A DNA stretch of 64,000 bases from the NCBI GenBank assembly GCA_045226015.1, contig JBGVBY010000004.1, forward strand, positions 62,001 through 126,000, in the 5' to 3' direction. The notes beneath the pieces were generated by a model, which saw only the letters and a list, made by a program, of their open reading frames with translations, had not been told where the DNA came from and ran no database searches. This document shows positions 44,743-53,138 of the stretch, in pieces (the first letter of the stretch is position 1; each line of letters starts with the position of its first letter). The translations under genes were made by a program, and so were the position numbers. This DNA is from UBA2450 sp045226015 (GTDB lineage Bacteria > Bacillota_I > Bacilli_A > RFN20 > CAG-826).

Positions 44743-44763
44743 TACATGGACCTCCAAAAACAA

Positions 44764-45221
44764 TAATCTTATTCATTATATATAATATAATTTCTAAATC
44801 ATATTAAAAAATCATCAATAAGTATTTGATACTGCCGATAATCAAGAATTATTGTCTTTAACGTACTGTAACAATTCCTAATTTATACTTGATACAAATT
44901 ATTCCGACTGTAGTAATCCCAATTAGAAGTGTGTTAAGCCATATACTATATTATAAATATAGTATGTTAATTGCAAGGTACACTGATAATAGTACGAGAA
45001 ATGCCATTAGAACAAAAACTAGTCCGACTATATAATGCACCACAAAACCAAATAGTTCGGTAGCGATTTCACAGATTTTATATAGTGTGCTATCAAAAAA
45101 TGGCTTTTTTCTGCCAAATTTTGACATTATAAATAGACTTCCTGGCTATAAATCCAATTTTCCCGCTTTTTTAACTATTTTCATAAAAATAAAAAAACAA
45201 CCACACTTTAATGAATGGTTG
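44764..45221. other. Stretch without long genes: small membrane ORF and terminator only
   Basis: About 460 bases between two defence-type operons. It holds the 58-codon membrane ORF and the terminator listed separately. Bases 44764-44857 show no feature beyond AT-rich sequence in which the promoter of the McrB-like gene must lie. Confidence 0.6.
44951..45127 (-). CDS. Small membrane protein, possibly truncated by a stop codon
   Basis: A 58-codon frame starting at an ATG with an AGGA sequence about 13 bases ahead. The N-terminus is basic (Met-Ser-Lys-Phe-Gly-Arg-Lys-Lys) and residues about 25-57 form one or two hydrophobic helices. After a TAA the same frame stays open for another 30 codons and encodes a second hydrophobic helix (to 44858), so this may be the first part of an 88-residue two-span protein with one nonsense mutation. 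It shares orientation with the flanking defence operons. Not recognised. Confidence 0.4.
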   Translation of the reverse strand: MSKFGRKKPFFDSTLYKICEIATELFGFVVHYIVGLVFVLMAFLVLLSVYLAINILYL

Positions 45222-45223
45222 TT
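45185..45223 (-). terminator. Terminator of the compact AAA15/TOPRIM-like operon
   Basis: Minus strand: AACAACCA, 12-base loop, TGGTTGTT, then TTTTTATTTTT. The stop codon overlaps the 5' arm. Confidence 0.8.
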
Positions 45224-45752
45224 ATTTCTTCTTTAAATATTTAGATAAGACAAATAGGATGTTGCTACAATTGTACTCAATTGTTTGCTTGCCAAGCTTT
45301 TCTTTATCAACTTTATCAATCATGTTATTGGCAGCGAATTCTATCGCTGCTGCAGTTTTGTTTTCAATTGTTTCTGGATCAACATTTAGAAAAACGTTTT
45401 CCGCATTCTTACAAAACCACACGAGTTCGAATCTTTTATCTTTAACAAATTCGGTTAAGTTGTAAAAGAATGAACCTGGTTTGAAGGTCTTACTGGTGGA
45501 GTCAGTATCTATAAAATAGATAGTAACAGTATCTCCGCCCGCAAATTTCTTAAACATATTCGTAAGGTTTCTTATTTGTCCAACTACTTTCTTGTCGTTA
45601 TAATTTTGTTTACCTTTTAGATGAACAAATTTTAAGTTCACACCATTGCTATCAAAATATTTCTTTATAACTTCATTAATGTAGAATGTGCCACTTTTGT
45701 CATTGGCGGAAGTTTCATCCACAAGAATCATTTGGAAATTATCATTTTCCAT
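45222..45752 (-). CDS. Small TOPRIM/RloB-like partner of an AAA15 ATPase
   Basis: A 176-residue protein. Three acidic clusters have the order of a TOPRIM/RloB nuclease: VDET (Glu13) after the first strand, YFIDTDS (Asp82, Asp84) after a middle strand, and WFCKNAENVFL (Glu118), which parallels the N-P-C-x-E-x-F-F-x-L motif of RloB. Residues between are a Rossmann-like alternation. Homology to RloB is an eye judgement and needs a profile search. The ATG at 45752 follows GGAGG and overlaps the ATPase gene by 11 bases, so the two are coupled. Confidence 0.6.
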   Translation of the reverse strand: MENDNFQMILVDETSANDKSGTFYINEVIKKYFDSNGVNLKFVHLKGKQNYNDKKVVGQIRNLTNMFKKFAGGDTVTIYFIDTDSTSKTFKPGSFFYNLTEFVKDKRFELVWFCKNAENVFLNVDPETIENKTAAAIEFAANNMIDKVDKEKLGKQTIEYNCSNILFVLSKYLKKK

Positions 45753-47085
45753 TCTTTTTACTTCCTCCAAATACTTTTGCAAAATCAACAGCGTCGATAT
45801 TGAAAGGTGAGTTAGGAATCATGCCGTTTCTATATACTTTAACAACAGAATAGTTTCCATTTTTTCTCCATGAAGCCACTGACTGATTATTAATAAAATC
45901 AATAGAGTATTTTTTATCAGCTTTATCTAACACTTCCATCGGTCCTAAATTGTGGGTAGTAAAGATTAATTGACCATTAGTGTATTCAGTAAAATATTCA
46001 ACTAACTTACACAAATACACATCATGGATATTAGCATCAAATTCATCAATAAAGACGACACCACCATTATCGACAACACTTAAATAAGTGAATAATCTAA
46101 ATAACTTTTTAATACCTGTACTTTCATATTCCAATTCAACAACATCACCATTGTTATAAACCAAGGACTTTTTGTATGTTACCTTAGTGCCTCTTTTACT
46201 GATGGGGAAGATCTCAATTTTCTTTAATTCAGGTTTAAAAACCTTTAACAATTGTTCAACTTTATGGATTTCTTTTTCATAGACCTTTTTATCAGACTCA
46301 TCTATTTCGTCGTTAGAATCGCCAACTAATGGTAAAAAAGATGGCAAAAGGGTACCCTTCATCTTTTCAGTAATAGAGTCATAATACTCTTTGTCCATTA
46401 CATATCTATCATCCTTGTCAATAAAAACAACCATTAAAAGAGCAAAACAAATTACAGGAATAAAACTTACAAAGAAACTTGCATTCTCGTCATTCTTATC
46501 AAACTTGACATTTGCTTCTACAAGTGTATTAAAAATAGAAAGTGCTGCCGAAGATCCAGTTAACAAATTCATTGTTCTTCTTTTAACTTCAGATTCAATA
46601 GGATCTTTCTTAAAGAACTTTGTAATTTCTCCGTTATTAGTTTCAACCAAAGTAACTTCTTTATCTGGGTTACCCCAAGTAGTACCTTTACATAATCTAA
46701 TTGCTTCATGAGATATTACTAGTCTTCCATCTTTTAAAACATAATCAATGATATGGCGATATATCCTCATTGTTTCCTTATCAAATACCATCGCAAAATA
46801 TAAATCAACACATACACATTGGGTGTGTTTATTAATGAGAGACTTTAAATAACCACCCATATTTTGAGCAGATAAATAATCTGGATTAGTAACAGTATTT
46901 CTATATAACTCTAAAGTATGTGCGATAGCGGACTTACCTTCACCATTGGTGCCATATATAGCTTTAACAAAAGCCTTACCATATTCTAAATCTTTGATAT
47001 CTTTCTTATAGAATTGGAGTTCAATATCACGCTCCAAGGATTTCATGCCGTGTGTCTTTAAATATAACAAAACAAATCTCGCCAT
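45742..47085 (-). CDS. AAA15-family (OLD/RloA-like) ATPase
   Basis: A 447-residue ABC/SMC-like ATPase. Walker A is AIYGTNGEGKSAI (about 41-53), Walker B and the following Asp are GVVFIDEFDANIHD (about 343), and the switch His is IFTTHNLGPM (about 372). The insert between them includes a hydrophobic stretch (FVSFIPVICFALLMVVFID, about 205-223). The start at 47085 follows AAAGGAGGA. OLD-like ATPases of this group work with a nuclease in phage defence; the next gene is the likely nuclease. Confidence 0.82.
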   Translation of the reverse strand: MARFVLLYLKTHGMKSLERDIELQFYKKDIKDLEYGKAFVKAIYGTNGEGKSAIAHTLELYRNTVTNPDYLSAQNMGGYLKSLINKHTQCVCVDLYFAMVFDKETMRIYRHIIDYVLKDGRLVISHEAIRLCKGTTWGNPDKEVTLVETNNGEITKFFKKDPIESEVKRRTMNLLTGSSAALSIFNTLVEANVKFDKNDENASFFVSFIPVICFALLMVVFIDKDDRYVMDKEYYDSITEKMKGTLLPSFLPLVGDSNDEIDESDKKVYEKEIHKVEQLLKVFKPELKKIEIFPISKRGTKVTYKKSLVYNNGDVVELEYESTGIKKLFRLFTYLSVVDNGGVVFIDEFDANIHDVYLCKLVEYFTEYTNGQLIFTTHNLGPMEVLDKADKKYSIDFINNQSVASWRKNGNYSVVKVYRNGMIPNSPFNIDAVDFAKVFGGSKKNGK

Positions 47086-47113
47086 ATTTCTGTCCTCCTT
47101 TAGCTGCACATTC

Positions 47114-47142
47114 ATTATATAGCATAGTGTTTCACTTTTGAA
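47114..47142 (-). promoter_or_regulatory. Predicted promoter of the compact AAA15 operon
   Basis: Minus strand: TTCAAA, 17-base spacer, TATAAT, 28 bases before the start codon. Confidence 0.55.
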
Positions 47143-47301
47143 GAAAAATATACATTTTGTATTTTTTTATTGCATTATTAATACTTTTTTCATTAAAATA
47201 TAGGCATGGAATTAAAAAATCCTCAAATTTAATACTTTTCTTAACAGTAATAGCTCACCGCTTATATTGTTAGGATATAGGTGATGAGCAATAGAGATAT
47301 T

Positions 47302-47324
47302 GCCATCATTTTGATGGCTTTTTA
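47302..47324 (+). terminator. Hairpin with T-run ahead of the HNH gene
   Basis: Plus strand: GCCATCA, TTT loop, TGATGGC, TTTTTAT. No gene ends before it on this strand, so it is either an attenuator in the HNH leader or the 3' end of a small RNA starting after about 47200. Confidence 0.6.
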
Positions 47325-47378
47325 TATTCAAAGTGGCGACACCACTATAAAAGTCCACAAAGAAAGGATGAGACACTT

Positions 47379-47783
47379 ATGACAATTGATCGTGAGCTAG
47401 CAATGAAACTTTGGAATGATGTATTTGGCAATGTTAAATTTGCGCAAGATTGTTTTGGGGCTTGGATGTGTAAAGATGCATATAGCAGCGAACCAGTATC
47501 TATGAAAGATCATTTTGGTAGCGATAAACGCTATGATTATAGTTGGAACGTCGATCACATTAGACCAAGAGCAAGTTTTCAAAATCAAGATGATGCAAAC
47601 TTTTTAAATAATTTTGAACCAATGCATCGACAAAACAATTTAGCAAAAAGCGACAACTATCCAACATTCCAAATTGGTCAAAGAAAGTATCAAGTCGTTA
47701 ATAATCAAAATGGCGGATATGGAATAGTCGATAGCTTTGGCAAAAGAATTGATTGGAAAAAAGATGGTAGATACTACCGATAA
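47379..47783 (+). CDS. HNH endonuclease domain protein
   Basis: A 134-residue protein with an HNH nuclease core: Asp59-His60 in WNVDHIRPR, Asn77/78 in FLNNFEPMH, and Asn86 in HRQNNLAKSD. That spacing is typical of HNH nucleases that lack the extra Cys zinc sites. The C-terminal 35 residues are aromatic and Gly-rich and not recognised. An AAAGGA ribosome site precedes the ATG. It stands alone on the plus strand between two ATPase operons, with a 38-codon gene behind it and a shared terminator. It could be a defence effector or part of a mobile element. Confidence 0.82.
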   Translation: MTIDRELAMKLWNDVFGNVKFAQDCFGAWMCKDAYSSEPVSMKDHFGSDKRYDYSWNVDHIRPRASFQNQDDANFLNNFEPMHRQNNLAKSDNYPTFQIGQRKYQVVNNQNGGYGIVDSFGKRIDWKKDGRYYR

Positions 47784-47821
47784 GTTAAATCACACTATCA
47801 ATTTGAAAGGAGAAACGATAC

Positions 47822-47938
47822 ATGAAAACAAATAGTAGTGTTCGTGGCGTCCAACACAAAAAAATAGTGCCTGTTAAGCCTTATACTAAGTCTGATGGCA
47901 CTAGAGTTTCAGGACATCGCCGTTCTACACCAAAGTAA
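47822..47938 (+). CDS. 38-residue basic peptide downstream of the HNH nuclease
   Basis: A short gene with a full AAAGGAG ribosome site 9 bases before the ATG and a terminator 11 bases after the stop, which argues that it is real. The product has 10 Lys/Arg residues, Pro-Val-Lys-Pro-Tyr and a C-terminal TKSDGTRVSGHRRS motif. Similar Y-x-x-x-DGT-x-V-x-x-H-x-R strings occur in small proteins of unknown role. Being co-transcribed with the nuclease, it could be an immunity, targeting or DNA-binding partner; that is inference. Confidence 0.6.
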   Translation: MKTNSSVRGVQHKKIVPVKPYTKSDGTRVSGHRRSTPK

Positions 47939-47948
47939 GTGTAGTAAC

Positions 47949-47984
47949 AAAAAATACATCTATCGCGAGTAGGTGTATTTTTTT
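47949..47984 (+). terminator. Terminator of the HNH-peptide operon
   Basis: AAATACATCTA, loop, TAGGTGTATTT followed by seven T (one G-T pair in the stem). Confidence 0.8.
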
Positions 47985-48358
47985 ATTATTCGACATTCAT
48001 GCTATACATAATACATATTTTTATCATAAAAACCAAAACTATATTAACTTTTCCATCACTATTATTCGGAATCAACAATCCTAATATCAATAACCGGCCT
48101 CTCTTGAAAAGGGTTCAATTTAATTGCTTTAGAATTCATAGACATATTTATTTTGCTTTAAAACAACTTGCACTTCTCTCTTTTTTGATGGATTTATAGA
48201 CACATAAGGAACAGACACCACTATACATGATAAAGACAAGGTTATCTAAACGTAATATAGTTGAATTCTTAAATTATTGCCTCAAGTACTTATGGCGCCT
48301 TTTAACATATTTTTTATCTTCTCTTATTACATTTTATTCTCGCTGAAGTTATATAAAT
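47985..48358. other. Non-coding stretch, nothing recognised
   Basis: AT-rich spacer between the HNH operon and the end of the RloB-like gene. It holds only frames without ribosome sites or recognisable products (including one of 39 codons at 48227-48346). Confidence 0.5.
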
Positions 48359-49240
48359 CTATCTTTTTTCATTAATTAATATATCTATAAGATTAAAAAG
48401 GTTCGAACCAGCTTTGTGAATTAACTCCTTTAATTCGCTCTCAAAGCTAGTAGAATTCTTTTTGGCGACATTAAAATGATTGAAGTACCAATCAACGTTA
48501 ATTTTGTTCTTTTTATATTCGGAATCCATTTTCTTAAGTTCAGTATAACAAAAGGTCTTGCCATTTATCTTGCGATTGTTCAATAAATCTTGCTTATTAT
48601 ATTCCAAACAATCCGACCAATGGAGCATAAAAAAGAATTCAACACAAGGATTGGTTAAAAAGTATTGAAATCCGTTCTCATTGCATTTGTTAATAACTTC
48701 AATACATTGCTTTTCGGTATAAGATTTAGAATCTCTATCACTCACCAAATATAAACGATCAACTCCTTTAATAAAATCACCGTCTTTTATGAATTCATCA
48801 AGATAAAGTTTTGCTGAATCAATTAAAGAAGTACTTCCTAAAATAATGGAAATATATTTAAAGGCTATATTCTCATCAATAATATCCGATGGTTTTAAAT
48901 TATTCTTTGTAAGAAAACGATCGGATAGTTTTTTAGCTTTACTATCAAAACAATTATTTGAGACCATTAGTTTTTCAACTCTTGAATAAACTATTTCATA
49001 AGTAATTTCAAAATGACCATTTCCTATAGAAACCATGATTTCGTCTAAAATCTTCTTCGGGTTGGAGCATTTCGGATTCAACAAATAATGGTATGGAAGA
49101 TTAAGGATTTCAATAATTCTTGAAAGATAAATGATTTCGGTTTTTTCTCCTTCGCATGCGATAAATGTTTTTGAAACAATTTCTTTCTTATTCTCCAGAG
49201 ATGGTCTTTGATTAAAAATGCTTTTAGAATTAATCTTCAT
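48359..49240 (-). CDS. RloB-family nuclease, AbiLii-like
   Basis: A 293-residue protein of the RloB family. The N-terminal TOPRIM-like motif is FIACEGEKTEIIYL (Glu30, Glu35), the middle acidic motif is YLVSDRDSKS (about 168), and the third is FLTNPCVEFFFMLHW (about 203), as in AbiLii. With the AAA15 ATPase upstream it forms an AbiL/RloAB-type phage-defence pair. The ATG at 49240 lies within the end of the ATPase gene (11-base overlap); the ribosome site is weak, which suggests coupled translation. Confidence 0.88.
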   Translation of the reverse strand: MKINSKSIFNQRPSLENKKEIVSKTFIACEGEKTEIIYLSRIIEILNLPYHYLLNPKCSNPKKILDEIMVSIGNGHFEITYEIVYSRVEKLMVSNNCFDSKAKKLSDRFLTKNNLKPSDIIDENIAFKYISIILGSTSLIDSAKLYLDEFIKDGDFIKGVDRLYLVSDRDSKSYTEKQCIEVINKCNENGFQYFLTNPCVEFFFMLHWSDCLEYNKQDLLNNRKINGKTFCYTELKKMDSEYKKNKINVDWYFNHFNVAKKNSTSFESELKELIHKAGSNLFNLIDILINEKR

Positions 49241-50573
49241 CAATCATTATCCCGCCCATCGTATTTTGAAATAAAGGAACCGCACCATATCTTCCGCTCA
49301 GATATTGTTTATCAACCTTTCGATCGAATCGTTCTTGAAAATCCTCCAAAGAATACATTTCGCTAAAGCCATTCTTTTTCTCTACAAACCAGATTTCATC
49401 CCTTCTTAGGAGTTCCAAATCCATAAGGAGAGATTCGTGAGTTGTAATAATCAATTGATTGTTAGATCCTTGATTAGCTTTTTTCAAAAAATCTTTAATA
49501 AACATAACAGAAAGTAACGGGTGTAAACATCTGTCAAACTCATCAACAAAGAAAGTTTTGTTCTTGTTTTTTGTTAATACAACTGGTGCCAACTCCATTA
49601 TTCTAATTGTCCCGTCTGATTCACGAGCTAAATTCATTTCCACATTGTTGCCATTTATCTTGTGAACAAATAATACCTTAGAATATTTAATAGTTTTATT
49701 CTTTGTTTCAACAAAAATCAGTTGTGTTTTGCTTCTTAAATATGTAATAGAATTATCTTTGGTTTTCGCCCTCTCTTCGATGGCATCAATAATTTTGGTT
49801 GGGATAATTTCTTTAACTTCAGAATCATTCATCGTCGATAATGATAGTTTTTCTATGCCTGTTCCATATTTTTTAAGAAAGCATGATAATTCTTCAATTT
49901 TTGAATCCTCTAAAAAGTAGTCAGGCGTGGTCAAATCGTTATCGGGGAAAGTAACTTCTAAATCATCAAATATCCAACTTTGAATACTTGCTATAATATC
50001 AATATTTTTGTTGTTAATTTTCTTTTTTAAACCCCACACAAAAGATACAAATAATTTTTTTCCTTCTTGTTTAAAATCTTCTTTATAAACATTTAGTCTC
50101 TCTGAATCTGATTTGTCTAAATCAAAATATAACTCGAATACTCCATCAGGAATCCTTCTCTCAAATATTGGTTTTTCCTTACCGTTTTCGAAAACATATA
50201 ACCATTCACTAGAAAAAGAATTGCTGTCATATATATATTCAAAACCATATATTATATTTTGACCATTAATATTAATACCAACTTCAAAAGAAGTGGGATT
50301 TTTATTACTGTCTTTTTTACCAAGAAAAGAATATTTTTTCTGCGTTTGGTGTGAACCCTTTATAACAAGTCTTCCAAATTCATAAATAGCTTTTATAAAA
50401 TTGCTTTTTCCGGATGCGTTAGCTCCATATATAGCTGAAAATTTCAACACTTTCAAATCATCGCCAATAGATTCTATCCTATCCGAAAACAATTTTGCAC
50501 GACCCGGAACCATAGAAAAATTTATTGCTTCATCAAATGATAGAAAGTTTTTAACCGAAAAATTTACTAACAT
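49230..50573 (-). CDS. AAA15-family ATPase, AbiLi/RloA-like
   Basis: A 447-residue ATPase. The N-terminus FSVKNFLSFDEAINFSM is typical of RloA/AbiLi. Walker A is AIYGANASGKSNFI (about 50-63), Walker B is KTFFVDEFDRCLHP (about 341) and the switch is IITTHESLLMD (about 374). Such ATPases sense or license an effector, here the RloB-like protein. A GAGGT ribosome site and a good promoter stand ahead of it. Confidence 0.9.
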   Translation of the reverse strand: MLVNFSVKNFLSFDEAINFSMVPGRAKLFSDRIESIGDDLKVLKFSAIYGANASGKSNFIKAIYEFGRLVIKGSHQTQKKYSFLGKKDSNKNPTSFEVGININGQNIIYGFEYIYDSNSFSSEWLYVFENGKEKPIFERRIPDGVFELYFDLDKSDSERLNVYKEDFKQEGKKLFVSFVWGLKKKINNKNIDIIASIQSWIFDDLEVTFPDNDLTTPDYFLEDSKIEELSCFLKKYGTGIEKLSLSTMNDSEVKEIIPTKIIDAIEERAKTKDNSITYLRSKTQLIFVETKNKTIKYSKVLFVHKINGNNVEMNLARESDGTIRIMELAPVVLTKNKNKTFFVDEFDRCLHPLLSVMFIKDFLKKANQGSNNQLIITTHESLLMDLELLRRDEIWFVEKKNGFSEMYSLEDFQERFDRKVDKQYLSGRYGAVPLFQNTMGGIMIDED

Positions 50574-50593
50574 ATTAACTACCTCGTGTTACT

Positions 50594-50621
50594 ATGATAG
50601 CACAAACAAAAAACATTTCAA
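50594..50621 (-). promoter_or_regulatory. Predicted promoter of the AbiL-like operon
   Basis: Minus strand: TTGAAA, 16-base spacer, TATCAT, about 20 bases before the start. A small palindrome GTGAA-TAT-TTCAC at 50629-50641 lies just upstream of the -35 box and may be an operator. Confidence 0.5.
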
Positions 50622-50655
50622 CAATTAAGTGAATATTTCACGAGATTTTTTCACT

Positions 50656-50835
50656 TTAAAGCTGATAGACTATTCGGTTCCGTCTTTTATGTGTAATGCC
50701 TAAACAAAACCAATAAGAACCATCAGCGGAACAACCATCCACTATTATCCATTCCCAGTCTTTGAATGTTTGGGACAAAAAAGTATCGCATGTTCCTTTA
50801 ATAGTATTTTTACAGTTATATGGAAGTTTGATTTA
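50656..50835 (-). pseudogene. Fragment of a family 2 glycosyltransferase (N-terminal part)
   Basis: One minus-strand frame reads LSQTFKDWEWIIVDGCSADGSYWF and stops soon after. This is the second strand and nucleotide-binding loop of a GT2 enzyme (usual form Q-T-F-K-D-W-E-W-I-I-V-D-G-x-S-x-DGS). About 10 residues upstream an ITVK-like strand sits in a different frame, so there is also a frameshift. The rest of the gene is absent. It abuts the dead copy of the duplicated gene at about 50821. Confidence 0.65.
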
Positions 50836-51271
50836 ATTAAAGTAAATTCTGATTTATTAGAACAACAAGTCGAATTAAAAAAGAACGAAGCACTTGAAAT
50901 ACAAAACCCAGATGTTATTAATGACGAATCATTTATTAATAATATCAATTCTATAAAAGAAAAAATCTCCTCTTCAGAGGAGCGAAGAAAAGAAATTAAT
51001 CGTAAAGACTGTATAAGCACTAAAGAGCAAAGAATTGATGGTTGGATAGACAAACTATTAGATGAAAATTAAAACTACTCCCTATTAGTGGATCTCCACC
51101 ACTACAAGATGATTGTTTTGCCTAATTGTGAATTGATAATTGTTAAGTTTAAGAGAGAAAATACAAAAGATGACTTCAGAAAGTTGATTCCCTCAATTGT
51201 TCAAAAAAGAAAAAAGATTTGTCGAATCTCTTGTAACAAAGAAGAATGGACAAATCGTGCACTATAAATAG
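50821..51271 (+). pseudogene. Decayed copy of the duplicated unknown gene
   Basis: It matches the intact copy at 57806-58282 along its whole length; both contain DLLEQQ, LEIQNPDVINDESFINN and KEQRIDGWIDKLL. Here a TAA replaces the Phe codon at 51070-51072, and one extra A in the A-run near 51206 shifts the frame before the last 25 codons. The 5' end joins unrelated sequence. The gene is therefore dead unless the first 80 residues still act alone. Confidence 0.75.
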
Positions 51272-51291
51272 TCAATCATTCGTATATAAAA

Positions 51292-52311
51292 TTATTTGTA
51301 ATAACTCTTATACCACTCAGCAAATCTTCTTAATCCTTCTCTTAAGGATGTAGAAGGTTTATATCTAAAGTCTTTTTCTAAATCAGATGTATCTGCGTAG
51401 GTAATTGGGACATCGCCTTTTTGCATTGGCACTAGTTTTTTATGTGATTCAAAATCATAGTCTTTTGGAAGAACTCCCGCTCTTACGAGTTCTTCAGATA
51501 ATATTTGTACAAAGTCTAATAAGTTCTCTGGATTATTATTACCAATGTTATAAATCTTATATGGAGGTATTGGTAAGCCATCTTCTCCATTAGATTTTTT
51601 TGGTGCTTTATTCATAACTTTGATAATACCTTTTACAATATCATCAACGTAGGTAAAGTCTCTTTTACAATTACCATAATTAAAGATTTCTATAGTTTCC
51701 CCTTTAATTAATTTATTAGTAAAAGAGAAATACGCCATATCGGGTCTACCCATAGGACCATATACCGTAAAGAATCTTAATCCAGTTGTAGGAATGTTAT
51801 ATAGTTTAGAATAAGCATGTGCTAATAATTCATTAGACTTTTTAGTTGCCGCGTATAAACTAACTGGATTATCCACTTTATCATCTGTAGAGAAAGGAAC
51901 TTTGGTGTTTCCTCCGTAAACAGAAGACGATGAAGCATACACTAAATGTTTAACTGGATGATATCTACACGCTTCTAATATGTTATAAAAGCCGATGATG
52001 TTTGAAATGATGTAGACATCAGGATGATCAATAGAATATCTAACTCCTGCTTGAGCTGCTAGATTAACCACTATATCAAACTTATATTCATTAAATAATT
52101 TATCGATAAATTCTTTATCTGAGATATCTCCTTTGATGAATGTAAACTTATTGCGTGGTTTAAGCATATCTAAACGTGCTTCTTTTAAAGAAACATCATA
52201 ATAATCATTGAGATTATCTAAGCCGATAATCTCATCATTAGTAGTCTCTAAAAGACGTTTGCATAGAAACGCTCCTACAAATCCAGCTGCTCCTGTAACT
52301 AAAATTTTCAT
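51292..52311 (-). CDS. UDP-glucuronate 4-epimerase-like NAD-dependent epimerase
   Basis: A 339-residue extended SDR. The cofactor loop is VTGAAGFVGAFL at 5-16, the catalytic Ser/Tyr/Lys are in ASSSSVYG and the YAATKKSNE motif (about 152-160), and the substrate part has RFFTVYGPMGRPDMA, a signature of UDP-glucuronate/galacturonate epimerases (CapI/WbnF). With the UDP-glucose dehydrogenase at 61.6 kb it would provide UDP-galacturonate for the polymer. It is monocistronic and lies apart from its partner, with the defence block between. Confidence 0.88.
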   Translation of the reverse strand: MKILVTGAAGFVGAFLCKRLLETTNDEIIGLDNLNDYYDVSLKEARLDMLKPRNKFTFIKGDISDKEFIDKLFNEYKFDIVVNLAAQAGVRYSIDHPDVYIISNIIGFYNILEACRYHPVKHLVYASSSSVYGGNTKVPFSTDDKVDNPVSLYAATKKSNELLAHAYSKLYNIPTTGLRFFTVYGPMGRPDMAYFSFTNKLIKGETIEIFNYGNCKRDFTYVDDIVKGIIKVMNKAPKKSNGEDGLPIPPYKIYNIGNNNPENLLDFVQILSEELVRAGVLPKDYDFESHKKLVPMQKGDVPITYADTSDLEKDFRYKPSTSLREGLRRFAEWYKSYYK

Positions 52312-52526
52312 AACACATATATTTTATAACTTTATGGTAATTTTGTAATTATAAAATAATTAATTGGTTTTTGTTCCTTTGTGAGAACGGGGCTACCAAC
52401 TATCAGCCGGTTTTAAATGTTATTAGGATTTATAATTCTATTTTAAAACATAATTAGTATCATCTAAAAAACGAAATATTTATTAAAGAATCATACAAAC
52501 TTTTAAAGCGCACAATATAAATTTGT

Positions 52527-53138
52527 TTATTTTACACTTGATTTTAAAAACAATGACAAACATTCATTTTTACTTAAAACAGTATCGAACAAAACTTTGT
52601 TTGTTTGCTCCATAAAAAATAAACGTTGATAAGCATAATTAACAACAAAGATTAGGAATTGACTAGGCTTAATAATTGTGTCTACTGGTATTCTCCAACC
52701 ATATTCGCTTAATGAGGTGTGCAAATGGATTTTGGGGTGGTACATCTCTACGTAAGCTTCTGGGTCAAAATCTATTCTTAAATAATATTCGCCATTAAAA
52801 ACACTCTTCTTATCAAATAAAAATTCAGAAAAAGGGTTAGGGATGAAAGATATCGAAAATTTATCAATTTTATTAGTTGAATCAAAAGAATAAATAAAAG
52901 ATATAAATGAAGAATCGTTAAACAAAATGCAATATTCTTCTTCGTTCAAAGCTCTTTCATAATCGTCGATATACTTAGAAAGGGAAATATTTGTCTTAAG
53001 ACCTATGCAATTGTCTTTTATTTTTAGAAAACAGTAAATTTTAAGATCGCTGATTGAATTCCAACTAATAGTTTTCTTTTCTATGCTCTTTAAATCTTCT
53101 AAAATAGCTTCTTTTTGTGAAACATTATTCTTTTTCAT
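52527..53138 (-). CDS. DUF2290-family protein
   Basis: A 203-residue protein. The features of DUF2290 are visible: W-N-S at the N-terminus, an E-E-Y-C-I-L-F-N-D-S-S strand, FIPNPF (about 95), LRIDFDPEAY (about 119), YHPKIHLH (about 132) and WRIPVDTIIKPSQFLIFV (about 148). Function is unknown. It overlaps the SF1 helicase gene by 14 bases and is therefore coupled to it. The pairing of DUF2290 with a helicase suggests a two-gene system. Confidence 0.75.
   Translation of the reverse strand: MKKNNVSQKEAILEDLKSIEKKTISWNSISDLKIYCFLKIKDNCIGLKTNISLSKYIDDYERALNEEEYCILFNDSSFISFIYSFDSTNKIDKFSISFIPNPFSEFLFDKKSVFNGEYYLRIDFDPEAYVEMYHPKIHLHTSLSEYGWRIPVDTIIKPSQFLIFVVNYAYQRLFFMEQTNKVLFDTVLSKNECLSLFLKSSVK

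Noticed and set aside
47999..48199. Plus-strand frame of 66 codons
   Set aside because: No ribosome site, unlikely composition and no recognisable motif; most likely chance in AT-rich spacer.
48227..48346. Plus-strand frame of 39 codons with a basic then hydrophobic product
   Set aside because: No convincing ribosome site (GGA is 17 bases away) and no context; too short to support.
50745..51053. Minus-strand frame of 102 codons
   Set aside because: Antisense to the dead copy of the duplicated gene, which is supported by homology to the intact copy.
52380..52420. Weak inverted repeat GGGGCT...AGCCGG downstream of the DUF2290 gene and upstream of the epimerase gene
   Set aside because: Only four firm base pairs and no T-run in the proper place, so not called as a terminator.
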